A DNA stretch of 64,000 bases from an uncultured Clostridia bacterium (GTDB lineage: Bacteria > Bacillota > Clostridia > Oscillospirales > Oscillospiraceae), in contig CALCRH010000259.1 of NCBI GenBank assembly GCA_937894515.1, positions 6,554 through 70,553 on the forward strand, given 5' to 3'. A model generated the notes under the pieces. The model was not told the DNA's origin. It made no database searches and worked only from the letters and a program-made list of their open reading frames with translations. The position numbers and the translations under genes were made by a program. This document shows, piece after piece, positions 25,219-33,741 of this stretch (its first letter is position 1; every line of letters begins with the position of its first letter).

Positions 25219-27456
25219 TCAAAAGGTTTCCTTAAAGGTACGAATGGTACCGCGCAGCTCCTCCAGCATTTCTGCCGGAATCTTCTTGCGCTCACAAATG
25301 GTCTCCACCAGCTCCGGCATTTCGTGCTTGACGTATGCAACGACTTCGCTTTCAAACCGCGCCATATCGCCAAGTGCCACGTCATCGGCAAAACCCTCGT
25401 TGGCGGCAAAGATGGCAATGACCTGGTCCTCCACCGGCATGGCCGCATACTGCTTCTGCTTCAGCAGCTCCGTCATGCGCTCACCCCGCAGCAGCGTGGC
25501 CTGAGTTGCCTTATCCAGATCCGAGCCGAACTGGGCAAAGGACGCCAGTTCGCGGTACTGTGCCAAATCGGTACGCAGACGGCCTGCCACCTGCTTCATG
25601 GCGGGTACCTGTGCCGCACCACCCACACGGGATACGGACAAGCCCACGTTGATCGCCGGACGAATGCCGGAGTGGAACAAGCCGGTCTCCAGGAAGATCT
25701 GACCATCGGTAATGGAGATGACGTTGGTGGGGATATAGGCGGCGATATCGCCTGCCTGGGTTTCAATAATGGGTAATGCGGTCATGCTGCCGCCGCCGGA
25801 AGCCTCGTCCAGACGCGCTGCGCGCTCCAAAAGACGGGAGTGCAGATAGAACACGTCGCCGGGATAGGCCTCACGTCCTGGCGGACGATGCAGCAGCAGA
25901 GAGATCTCACGATAAGCGGCGGCCTGCTTGGAAAGGTCATCGTACACGATCAGGACGTCCTTGCCCTGATACATGAAATATTCACCGATCGCTGCGCCGG
26001 CATAAGGTGCGATATACAGCATGGGAGCCGGCTCAGAGGCGTGGGCGCACACCACGGTGGTGTACTCCATCGCGCCGCAGTCGGTCAGCTTCTTCACCAC
26101 GTTGGCAACGGTAGACTCCTTCTGACCGATGGCCACATAGATGCACAGCACGTTCTTGCCCTTCTGGTTGATGATGGCGTCCAGCGCGATGGCAGTCTTG
26201 CCGGTCTGGCGGTCACCGATGATCAGCTCGCGCTGACCGCGGCCGATGGGTACCAGCGCGTCAATCGCCTTGATACCGGTCTGCAAAGGCACATTAACGC
26301 CCTGACGGTGCAGGACACTGGGCGCCGGGCTTTCAATGGCACGATAACCATCGGCGCGGATGGTGCCTTTGCCGTCTACGGGACGACCCAATGCATCCAC
26401 CACGCGGCCGCACATGGCGTTGCCAACCGGCACTTCGATAATGTGTCCGGTACGGCGGGCGCTGTCGCCCTCCTGCAGGTGGCCGTAGTCGCCCAGCAGA
26501 ACAACACCCACGTTGTCCTTGTCCAGATCCATGACCATGCCGCGCAGGTCGCCTTCAAATGCCAGCATCTCACCGGCCATCACATCGGAAAGGCCGGACA
26601 CACGGCAGATACCATCGCCCAGACTGATGACCTCACCGGTCTGATAAACATCAATGGCGCTGTCCACTTCTGCCAGATGCGCTTGGAGTTCCTCCATGAC
26701 GGTTCTTTCTCCGCACGCAGTGTTCTCCGTCTGCTTTTGGGAAAGCTGCTCCAGGCGATGCGCCAGCGTACCGTCGTAAACGGTATCCCCGATCCGCAGA
26801 CGAACGCCGCCGATCAAATCGGCGTCTACTGCCGTAGAGATATCTGCGGCGGGAAAAATCTCCTGCAAAAATGCAGTCAGTTCTTTTTTCTCAGCGGCAC
26901 TCAGCGCCTCAGCAGAAGTCACAGTAACGTTTACCGCCTCGCCCGCATTCATAGCCAGCACATCGCTGGGCATAGCGGATACAAGCGCCTTGATTTCCTG
27001 AACAAACTGTTTGTTCAGCGCCTTACGCTTCTGGGCATAATGATCCTGCTTCAATGCCTCGCCGGTCTTTTCCACCACACGGTGCAGCAGTTCCTGTTCC
27101 ACCTGCGTCTGCATGGTGTGGCGCAGTTGATTCTCAGTCAGAACGGCGTTTGCTTTCACGGCAGCAGCTTCTTCTTTTGCCAGTTTTTCCGTTGCAGCAG
27201 TGTCAACCTCTATCTGATGCTGGGTATCCAACAGCAGCACGTTTTCCCGTTCAAAAGCCACGCGCTGTGCCTTTTCCATTTCAACGGCAGCCTGTACAGC
27301 GATATCCTCTGCCTGATCCGCCGCTTTTAATTCCTCTGCAATTTGGTCCTTGCGTTCCTTCAGCATCCGCGCAACCATTTTACGCAGGATGAAACCCAGA
27401 CCGCCGGCCAGTATGGCGAAGTTGATTACCGCGAATAAGAATTCTTTGAACGTCAT
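25219..27456 (-). CDS. atpA: Fused ATP synthase stalk (b-type) / delta C-terminal domain / alpha subunit
   Basis: A single 745-aa frame. Residues 5-27 form a transmembrane helix, then a charged b-like coiled coil runs to about 150. Residues about 193-245 match the delta/OSCP C-terminal domain (DLIGGVRLRIGDTVYDGTLA). From M254 onward it is a full alpha subunit: VISLGDGICRVSGL, Walker A GDRQTGKTAIALD and the SVSRVGGAAQ arginine-finger region. The six-helix N-terminal delta domain is not recognisable, and no separate atpH exists in the operon. A GGAG lies 11 bases before the internal ATG at 26697, so some free 492-aa alpha could also be made. No stop or frame change is seen at the junction. Confidence 0.93.
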   Translation of the reverse strand: MTFKEFLFAVINFAILAGGLGFILRKMVARMLKERKDQIAEELKAADQAEDIAVQAAVEMEKAQRVAFERENVLLLDTQHQIEVDTAATEKLAKEEAAAVKANAVLTENQLRHTMQTQVEQELLHRVVEKTGEALKQDHYAQKRKALNKQFVQEIKALVSAMPSDVLAMNAGEAVNVTVTSAEALSAAEKKELTAFLQEIFPAADISTAVDADLIGGVRLRIGDTVYDGTLAHRLEQLSQKQTENTACGERTVMEELQAHLAEVDSAIDVYQTGEVISLGDGICRVSGLSDVMAGEMLAFEGDLRGMVMDLDKDNVGVVLLGDYGHLQEGDSARRTGHIIEVPVGNAMCGRVVDALGRPVDGKGTIRADGYRAIESPAPSVLHRQGVNVPLQTGIKAIDALVPIGRGQRELIIGDRQTGKTAIALDAIINQKGKNVLCIYVAIGQKESTVANVVKKLTDCGAMEYTTVVCAHASEPAPMLYIAPYAGAAIGEYFMYQGKDVLIVYDDLSKQAAAYREISLLLHRPPGREAYPGDVFYLHSRLLERAARLDEASGGGSMTALPIIETQAGDIAAYIPTNVISITDGQIFLETGLFHSGIRPAINVGLSVSRVGGAAQVPAMKQVAGRLRTDLAQYRELASFAQFGSDLDKATQATLLRGERMTELLKQKQYAAMPVEDQVIAIFAANEGFADDVALGDMARFESEVVAYVKHEMPELVETICERKKIPAEMLEELRGTIRTFKETF

Positions 27457-27496
27457 ATCCGTTTCATCACTCCTCTCTTCTCAGTTTCTTGGTCAT

Positions 27497-27931
27497 TTAC
27501 TGCTTCTTTACAGCATTTTGCAAAAGCTGGTCAGCCAATGCATCGACCAGCTCAGGCATTTTCTTCTCTGCCTGCACCAAAGTATCCTCACGCTCCGTTT
27601 GGATATTGGAACGTGCTGCCTTTTCTGCCTCATGGGCATCGGCATGCGCCTGTGCTACCGTCTTGGCGCGTCCAGCCTCAGCCGCAGTCTTTGCCTGGGC
27701 AAGAAGATTTTTTGCCTCTTCGTTGCGAGTTTTCCAACTCTCCTCCAACGCAGCAGCATTCTTCTGCTTGCTCTCCTCAGCCTCCCGGTTTGCCGCCTTG
27801 CCGGCGTCAATCCTGGTTTGACGCTCGTCCATAAAGCTGATCAGCGGGCCAAAAAGAAATTTCTTCAAAATGAACAGCAGCGCAAAAAAGCAAATGACCG
27901 TCCAGATTACTTCTGATACGTTAATGCTCAA
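27497..27931 (-). CDS. atpF: ATP synthase F0 b subunit
   Basis: A 144-aa peripheral-stalk subunit: one N-terminal membrane helix (VSEVIWTVICFFALLFILKK), the LFGPLISFMDERQ turn typical of b, then a long alanine- and glutamate-rich coiled coil. It lies between atpE and the b-delta-alpha fusion gene, which brings its own b-like stalk. The two probably pair as a b/b-prime heterodimer, as in cyanobacteria or as b with b-delta in mycobacteria (inference). Confidence 0.94.
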   Translation of the reverse strand: MSINVSEVIWTVICFFALLFILKKFLFGPLISFMDERQTRIDAGKAANREAEESKQKNAAALEESWKTRNEEAKNLLAQAKTAAEAGRAKTVAQAHADAHEAEKAARSNIQTEREDTLVQAEKKMPELVDALADQLLQNAVKKQ

Positions 27932-27968
27932 AGCGTGTGCCTCCTTTAATTCCTGTCTTATACGGAAA

Positions 27969-28199
27969 TTACACCTTGGCGACCAGCATGAAAGCGATCA
28001 GCAGACCATAAATGGTCAGAGCTTCCATCAGTGCCATGGAGATGATCAGGCTGGAGCGGATGTCACCGGCACATTCCGGCTGGCGGGCAATAGACTCCAT
28101 TGCCTTGGTGGCGGTCTTACCCTGAGAAATAGCGGTAAAGGCGGCGCACACAGAGATTGCCAATGCGGCAGCTAATGCGATAATAGCGGATGCAGTCAT
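27969..28199 (-). CDS. atpE: ATP synthase F0 c subunit, proton-type binding site
   Basis: A 76-aa hairpin with two membrane helices and the ARQPE loop (38-42). The ion-binding carboxylate is E59 in MEALTIYGL, with Q26 in helix 1 and Y64 also kept. The residue after the glutamate is alanine, not the serine or threonine of sodium-binding rings; the same MEALTIYG stretch is found in proton-driven chloroplast and cyanobacterial rings, so proton coupling is likely. The helix-1 glycine repeat (GxGxGxG) aligns to A19-F21-A23-S25, an unusual substitution that may affect ring packing. Confidence 0.95.
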   Translation of the reverse strand: MTASAIIALAAALAISVCAAFTAISQGKTATKAMESIARQPECAGDIRSSLIISMALMEALTIYGLLIAFMLVAKV

Positions 28200-28248
28200 G
28201 TTTTTTTCCTCCTAAAAATTGTTTTGTTTATTTTAATGTTTTGCTTTT

Positions 28249-28938
28249 TTACTTTAATGCAGGGAGTTCTTCTTCGCCGATGGCTTCTTCCAGATAGATG
28301 GACAGCAGCATCGTAAAGACAACCGCCTGGAGCAGACAGAACAGCAGACTCATCACCTGCATCAAAAGGGGCAGGACAAGGGGCAGTATATGGGTAAGCT
28401 GCTCCGTGACCATTTCCTCGCCGTACAGGTTACCATACAAACGCAGAGCCAATGAGAAGGGCCGCGTGATCTGTTCCAGCAGATTCAGCGGAAGCATCAG
28501 GGCAAATGGGGTCAAAAACGTTTTCAGATACCCCTTCACACCACGACTCTTCATTCCCACCATCTGCGTGGTCAAAAATGAGACCACACCAAGTCCCAGT
28601 GTTGTGGAAAGGCTGGCTGTCGGTACGGCAAATCCTTTTCCTGCACCGGGCAACAGGCCGGAGTAGTTACTGACAATTATAAAGATGAAGAACGTTGCCA
28701 TCACGGGGAAATAGCGCCGTGTGTTGCTCTCGCCCATATTCTCGGCGAAGAAATTCCGCATCTTGGTGATAGCCATTTCCAACAGATTCTGCAACGGCCC
28801 CGGTACCTCTTTCAGGTTTCGTGTTGCAAGCCATGAAAACACGCCCAGCACCGCAATTATCACCCACATGGTGACCACTGCCCGCGTGACCTCCAACGGT
28901 CCGATCGAGAACAATACGTTTGTCGTCTCTTCCATCAT
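28249..28938 (-). CDS. atpB: ATP synthase F0 a subunit
   Basis: A 229-aa membrane subunit forming the ion half-channels. The essential arginine is R166 in SLALRLYGN, preceded by PLNLLEQITRP and followed by EEMV, as in the family. About five or six membrane helices are visible. The ATGATG start overlaps the stop of the upstream small membrane gene and has GAGGTGAA before it. It is the second gene of the operon. Confidence 0.96.
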   Translation of the reverse strand: MMEETTNVLFSIGPLEVTRAVVTMWVIIAVLGVFSWLATRNLKEVPGPLQNLLEMAITKMRNFFAENMGESNTRRYFPVMATFFIFIIVSNYSGLLPGAGKGFAVPTASLSTTLGLGVVSFLTTQMVGMKSRGVKGYLKTFLTPFALMLPLNLLEQITRPFSLALRLYGNLYGEEMVTEQLTHILPLVLPLLMQVMSLLFCLLQAVVFTMLLSIYLEEAIGEEELPALK

Positions 28939-29261
28939 TTCACCTCGTCATCTATCTCAATTTTCTTTTGTTCTTCCTCTCTGATCTGCTTGCCGATTCG
29001 CAGTGCCTGTATGATGTTCCCTGCGGACAGTCCCACCGCCGTCCCGATGATCACACCGTAAAACGGGAACGGCAAAGCATTTCGCAGCAGATATACCGCC
29101 AAAAGCGCCAAAATATCCAACAGAGTTCGCAGCATACTCCCTGCCATCACCGCGTTGGCATCATTTTTCTTCATATTCCGCCGTGTCAAAACCGTGCCGA
29201 CTATCGCCACAGCAAAGCCGAATACCGCACCGATCACGCCGCCGATCAAATACTGTTCCAT
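28935..29261 (-). CDS. AtpI-like small membrane protein, first gene of the atp operon
   Basis: A 108-aa protein with about three or four membrane helices (IGGVIGAVFGFAVAIVGTVL, then ILALLAVYLL and FYGVIIGTAVGLSAG) and a charged C-terminal tail. Its place before atpB and its topology fit ATP synthase subunit I, which helps c-ring or magnesium handling in other bacteria. Sequence identity to AtpI cannot be shown by eye. I chose the ATG at 29261 (MEQYLIGG) with GAGGGAAG upstream; the frame is open to 29330 but would run into the promoter. Confidence 0.7.
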   Translation of the reverse strand: MEQYLIGGVIGAVFGFAVAIVGTVLTRRNMKKNDANAVMAGSMLRTLLDILALLAVYLLRNALPFPFYGVIIGTAVGLSAGNIIQALRIGKQIREEEQKKIEIDDEVK

Positions 29262-29316
29262 TGTTGCTTCCCTCGCATTCCGCAAACGGTACACAATTTT
29301 TCCGTAATTGTTAATT

Positions 29317-29346
29317 ATTATATATGACACTCCCGCAGCTTGTCAA
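29317..29346 (-). promoter_or_regulatory. Promoter of the ATP synthase operon
   Basis: TTGACA (29341-29346) and TATAAT (29317-29322) on the minus strand with an 18-base spacer, about 55 bases before the chosen first start codon. Confidence 0.75.
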
Positions 29347-29439
29347 CCGTGTAAAGAACTCGGTTCTTTCAAATTGCGAATTTTTGTCGAAAGCAGCCGT
29401 TGATTTTTGGGAATAATAAGCTGTACTACAAAATAGTCA

Positions 29440-29740
29440 CCCCATTTAAGGAGGTAGCCGTATGCCCTATCAAGTGTTTCGGTTCCACGTGACGTGTCGC
29501 CGCGTCAACCAGATCGAGTTCCGCGATTTCTACCACGCCGGATCTGCATTTGTATCTCGGGGCTTTGGGGAGCAGCATCCCTGCGGTCAATGCGCAGCCG
29601 ATAGACGGCGTATCTCCGTTCCGGAGGGAAGAAGGCCAAAGGCGCCGGCGGGGCGGTCAGAACGATCCCAAACGAAATACGCAGGAAGAGTGAACTGCGT
29701 TTTTGCGTATTGTGCTTCCGTGGCAGCGTCACAAGCCAAT
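29440..29740. other. Unassigned GC-rich segment between the atp operon and the SGNH gene
   Basis: An AAGGAGG site precedes an ATG at 29462 that opens a frame running without a stop into the SGNH coding region. The first 120 codons are rich in Arg, Cys and Gln, with no hydrophobic or domain pattern, and look non-coding. The minus strand is also open over 29505-29732. Base composition is clearly more GC-rich than the flanking promoter regions. It may be an inserted repeat or a degraded gene. I see nothing else in the stretch between 29347 and 29828. Confidence 0.35.
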
Positions 29741-29828
29741 CAAAGCGGCTATTGTCTTTTTGTGGAATTTGCGGTAAAATATATGAAGCAAATTATATTT
29801 GCGTATTGGGAAAGGAGAGCGCTGATTT

Positions 29829-31261
29829 ATGAAAAAGTGGGCAAAATCTGCATTATCAATACTTTTGGTCTTTGTTATGGTGGCAAGCACCTGTGTGCTT
29901 CCCGTTATGGCTTACGAGGTAAGCGGAGACAACGCCTGTATGTTTACATAGGTGATTCCATGACCTTTGACTTTGTCGGAAGTCACAACAATTACCTTCC
30001 CTCCACCGACATTTACCCCTGGCAGGCGGCAAGAGCCATGGGCTACTCCACCGATGATTACGGCAAGTTCCCCGGCGGCAGATCTACCGACGCATACGCA
30101 GCCATCTCCGATTATCCCGGCGATGATTATGCCCAGACTGCGATGGAAAATTATATCAATGACCCCAACGCCGCTCGCTTCAAGCAGGCAGTGATTGACG
30201 CAAAGGCCATCTCCCTCCAAGTCGGCTACTCTGAGCTTACAAGGTTTCTCGGCAGTAATCTTTCAACCTATCTGGAAACCGGTGAGCTGAAGTACAGCTG
30301 CGATCTGTCTCAGGTCTTTTCTCCAACGGAATTGGAGAAGATCATGCCCTTCGTCGCCAAAAGCATGGACCTCATTGACAGCCTGATTCCCGACGGTGTC
30401 CAGCTCGCCTTTTCTCTGTTCCTTTCCGGGCTTTCCGCGCTCGAAAAGGAAGCGCTGATCACCCTGATCGGCCAAAAGGCATTCGACCTGTTAAGCGGGA
30501 TCCATGCAACTGCCGATACGATAAAGGATGCTTTTACCTATACCATCGTCTCTGCGATCGTCCATTTTGATACGCTTGTCTCAAGAATCTACGAGCTGAA
30601 CCCGGATGTCGATCTGTACGTGATGGGACTGATGAATCCCCTGATGCCGCTTCGCGTTGGCTTTGACCTGAACGGTATCGACTTTTCCATTTCTGCCGGT
30701 GCGCTGGTGGACGGCTTTTTCGATATACTGAACAACTATTACCGGATCTGCTCTCCGTACTCTGACCGGTATTACTTCGTGGAGAATGTTCATCACGCTG
30801 AGGTCTATTCCGAGGCAATGGTCAAAGACGAGGATCTCACCCGAAGGATCCTCTATACGCTGTACAATGACGAAGACCGTGGCGGATATGAAACCCGGAA
30901 AAATGCCGCAGCATATGCCAAGGCGGCGGCACAGGCCTCTGGCGTTATGCAGATGTTAAAAAACACAAATCCGGTCGATCTCGGTAAATTGATTGCCGGT
31001 CTTGTCGAAAGCAAAGGTTCTCTTGACATCAGCGAAAAAGCCCTTGAAAAGCTCGCCGTCTATGATGAAAACGGCAATATCACCGCCACCTATATGGAGC
31101 AGTTCTGCGCTCATGTTGCTCTGGTCGGTATACTCAAAGGCATCTATATGCATCCGACTCCGGCGGGACATAATGCGGAAGCGCCCCTGCTCATAGCGGC
31201 TATGCAAAAAAAGCGTGTCGATCCTCTTGCGGTGATCTATCATATGATCAGCCCCCGATAA
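29829..31261 (+). pseudogene. Secreted SGNH/GDSL-type hydrolase, apparently frameshifted
   Basis: An ATG at 29829 with AAAGGAG upstream opens a clear signal peptide (MKKWAKSALSILLVFVMVAS...PVMA), but that frame stops at TAG 29946-29948. The hydrolase continues in another frame from about 29942: YIGDSMTF is the block-I nucleophile motif and HPTPAGHNA near the C-terminus holds the catalytic His. A loss of one base (or gain of two) near 29935-29945 would explain both. The mature enzyme would have about 440 aa, acting outside the cell as esterase or acyltransferase. The block-III GxND asparagine is not evident (VGYSEL). Alternatively, a sequencing error. Confidence 0.7.
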
Positions 31262-31279
31262 AGGCGGCAGAAAAGCGCA

Positions 31280-31317
31280 AAAAATCACGGGTCTCCTTAA
31301 TGAGAACCCGTGATTTT
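31280..31317. terminator. Bidirectional terminator between the SGNH and CotH genes
   Basis: AAATCACGGGT pairs with ACCCGTGATTT, extended by a CTC/GAG step after a one-base bulge, and T/A runs lie on both sides. It ends both convergent genes. Confidence 0.75.
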
Positions 31318-31362
31318 TAATGGCTGAAACGTAAGCGCCGAGCCGTCCTTGCCTTCGCCTTT

Positions 31363-33669
31363 TTATGCGCCACATATATGATTTGCCAGATTCACGCAGC
31401 AAGCCAAAATGATAGAAGCGACTCGCTCGATTTGCTGACGGACACCGTTGCGTATCACAGCGGTTGCCGGGGAAATAACGACTTCACTCTTGCCAAGCGG
31501 TTCATTTCCGTCGCAATCGGCAAAATAGTTGCGGCAGGTATTGCAATACCAGCTCTCCTGCAATCCATATCGCTGCGCCGTGGCATCACGCGCTTCGATA
31601 TGGTTTAAATCGTGCTGGCATATCGGCTGATCTGCTTCTTCCTCCGCTGCCTGACAGGCTTCTCCGATACGCACAGTCGTGTAGTTCGTCTCCCGCAGGC
31701 TGCCGGTGAGTGAGATGGCAGAGATCACGTTTTTGCGTCCCGGCTCTTCACTGAATTTTTCTCCCGGAATGATAATTCCAGACGCCAATTCGTCCGAAGC
31801 GAATGTTCCGTAGAAAATACCGTTTATGTAAAGGCTTGTCTCGCTGCCGGAGGGAACGAAAACTTTTAATACCGCATCTGTATCCGCGCTCATTTGATAC
31901 TGTGCGCCATGTTTTTCGCGGTCTGCTGCGGCATTTTCCATCTGAAAACGAATCTGGCTGCTTCTTTTATAGGGATTTGATGAAAGGAAATTGTAGAGCC
32001 AGAATGTCGTGCTGTTCTCTGAATAAAAGACGGAATCAAACCACCGAAACCGGCTGGTCAAAAATTCTTTCAGAATGACCACGTCACCGGCGTTACCGGT
32101 AAAGGAACGCCGCACATAGTTTTCTCCGGTCCAAAGCATCTCGTTTGCCACCGCGGACTCATACAATTCGTCACAATAGGTGTCAATGATCCCGCCATCC
32201 GCGATGAGCTCGCTCAAATAGGGGCGGATCTCCCAATACTTTTCCTGGGCCTTGATCTGGAAATAGGGATCATCCACAAATTCTTTCCAAAAATCCTGCC
32301 CGGTGTACCAGCCGACGACCGTGCCGGTAACGCTCCATAGCTTCGCCCCGAAAAACGAGCGATAGGAACCGCCGCCGATGTCAAAATCCCACGCCGGACC
32401 GAATACCAGTTTTTCCCCTACCGGTTTATAGCAAAAACGGCTTCTCGATGCGGCATCTTCATTCCCCAGCAGCTCCATCGTTAACCAGTATGCCACCATG
32501 GAATCTATATCCGCCAGCTCCGAATAATGTACCCCGTCTGCATTATACCCGTCAGCAGCAGCCAGCGCATCTTCAAGGCTCTGTAAATATGATTGCGCAT
32601 ATTCCAGCATTTCCGGATTTGTATACAGGAATTCCGGCTTGGAGACCGCCGTCTTAATTCCTCTGTTTGTTATAAAATGCGTCACATCTTCATCATAATC
32701 AGAGCCCATTTCGAACAGGTAGCCGCCGCTGATGTCAAAAGGCCGGTCATAAACCTCTGAAATCACATAAGTCTTTCCGTGATAGACGACTTCGTTGTCG
32801 GTCACCCACGAAAGATCGTCCTCCATCTGCTTTTCCAGAGCCGAAGCATCACTTTTTGAGAAATCCTCCGGATAGGTCTCGCAGATCGCCTCTGCTACAT
32901 CATCGGCAACGGACTCCCAATCGGTAATATCCACAAGCTGTTTACCGATACGGATATGTTCACAGAGCTGATAGTTTCCCACATATTCTCCGTTGAATAC
33001 CACATCTACCCATGTCGTATCCACAGCGATCAGCCCCAACTGTGCGGAAAGGCGATATCCCAACGAATTCCGCATCAGGCTGGGATCCAGATAGTTCGCC
33101 AAAAGAACATAGTGCTTGCTTTTTCCGAAGCCGAACAAGTTGCTCTTTTTATCCAGCTTCAGCTTATATGGCTTTTTATCATAATCCCAGGTTTTCGATC
33201 CCCGCCCTTTGATTTGGATCTTGCCGTCATACTGTGCGTCTACTGCACCGTTCCCCTGAATGAACATCTCGCCGCCGATATACTCTGCACGGCTCGCAAC
33301 GGCCTGCTCGTCCTCTGTCCGGATATATACAACAGGCAGGGGGCTGAAATAAATTCGGTCACTCCCGAGCCTTTCCCCGCTGTCACCGTCAAAAACAGCG
33401 ACCTCGATCCACGCTTCATAGTCCGTAGCGGTGGGAGTATAGAGAGATGCCGTTACCCCCGTGTCCTCATTTGCGACATACCAGCGGTAAACGATCCGCT
33501 CTTCCTCGATACCGCTCAGCTCCGCTTTCAGCGGCACACCGGCAGCCGGAGACTCCGCGTTGATTTGTACGCTGATCTCATCTGCAAAGCACACTTTCGC
33601 CAAGCCGATCAAAAGGATGGAGACAAGTACCGCATATAAAAGCCACTTTTTCGTTGTTGCATGATTCAT
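31363..33669 (-). CDS. Secreted CotH-type (spore-coat kinase-like) protein
   Basis: A 768-aa protein with a signal anchor (WLLYAVLVSILLIGLAKVCFA). It continues with an Ig-like region (about 30-105), then the CotH kinase-like core: KGRGSKTWDYDKKPYKLKL, HYVLLANYLDPSLMRNSLGY, a YWLTMELLGNEDA stretch and PAWDFDIGGG with the metal-binding Asp pair. A C-terminal beta region follows, and then a CxH...CxxC cluster (about 680-715) that may bind zinc. CotH phosphorylates spore-coat proteins in Bacillus; gut Clostridia have many extracellular relatives of unknown target. It is convergent with the SGNH gene and downstream of the acyltransferase operon on the same strand, 72 bases after it. Confidence 0.85.
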   Translation of the reverse strand: MNHATTKKWLLYAVLVSILLIGLAKVCFADEISVQINAESPAAGVPLKAELSGIEEERIVYRWYVANEDTGVTASLYTPTATDYEAWIEVAVFDGDSGERLGSDRIYFSPLPVVYIRTEDEQAVASRAEYIGGEMFIQGNGAVDAQYDGKIQIKGRGSKTWDYDKKPYKLKLDKKSNLFGFGKSKHYVLLANYLDPSLMRNSLGYRLSAQLGLIAVDTTWVDVVFNGEYVGNYQLCEHIRIGKQLVDITDWESVADDVAEAICETYPEDFSKSDASALEKQMEDDLSWVTDNEVVYHGKTYVISEVYDRPFDISGGYLFEMGSDYDEDVTHFITNRGIKTAVSKPEFLYTNPEMLEYAQSYLQSLEDALAAADGYNADGVHYSELADIDSMVAYWLTMELLGNEDAASRSRFCYKPVGEKLVFGPAWDFDIGGGSYRSFFGAKLWSVTGTVVGWYTGQDFWKEFVDDPYFQIKAQEKYWEIRPYLSELIADGGIIDTYCDELYESAVANEMLWTGENYVRRSFTGNAGDVVILKEFLTSRFRWFDSVFYSENSTTFWLYNFLSSNPYKRSSQIRFQMENAAADREKHGAQYQMSADTDAVLKVFVPSGSETSLYINGIFYGTFASDELASGIIIPGEKFSEEPGRKNVISAISLTGSLRETNYTTVRIGEACQAAEEEADQPICQHDLNHIEARDATAQRYGLQESWYCNTCRNYFADCDGNEPLGKSEVVISPATAVIRNGVRQQIERVASIILACCVNLANHICGA

Positions 33670-33741
33670 CTGTGTCCTCTTTCAAAATGTTGATAAAATG
33701 CTGCTTACCTTGATTGCACTTTTATAGGAGAGTGCGGCGGC

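Noticed and set aside
25840..27330. Plus-strand open frame (496 codons) opposite the b-delta-alpha gene
   Set aside because: The minus-strand frame encodes full ATP synthase motifs; this one has none.
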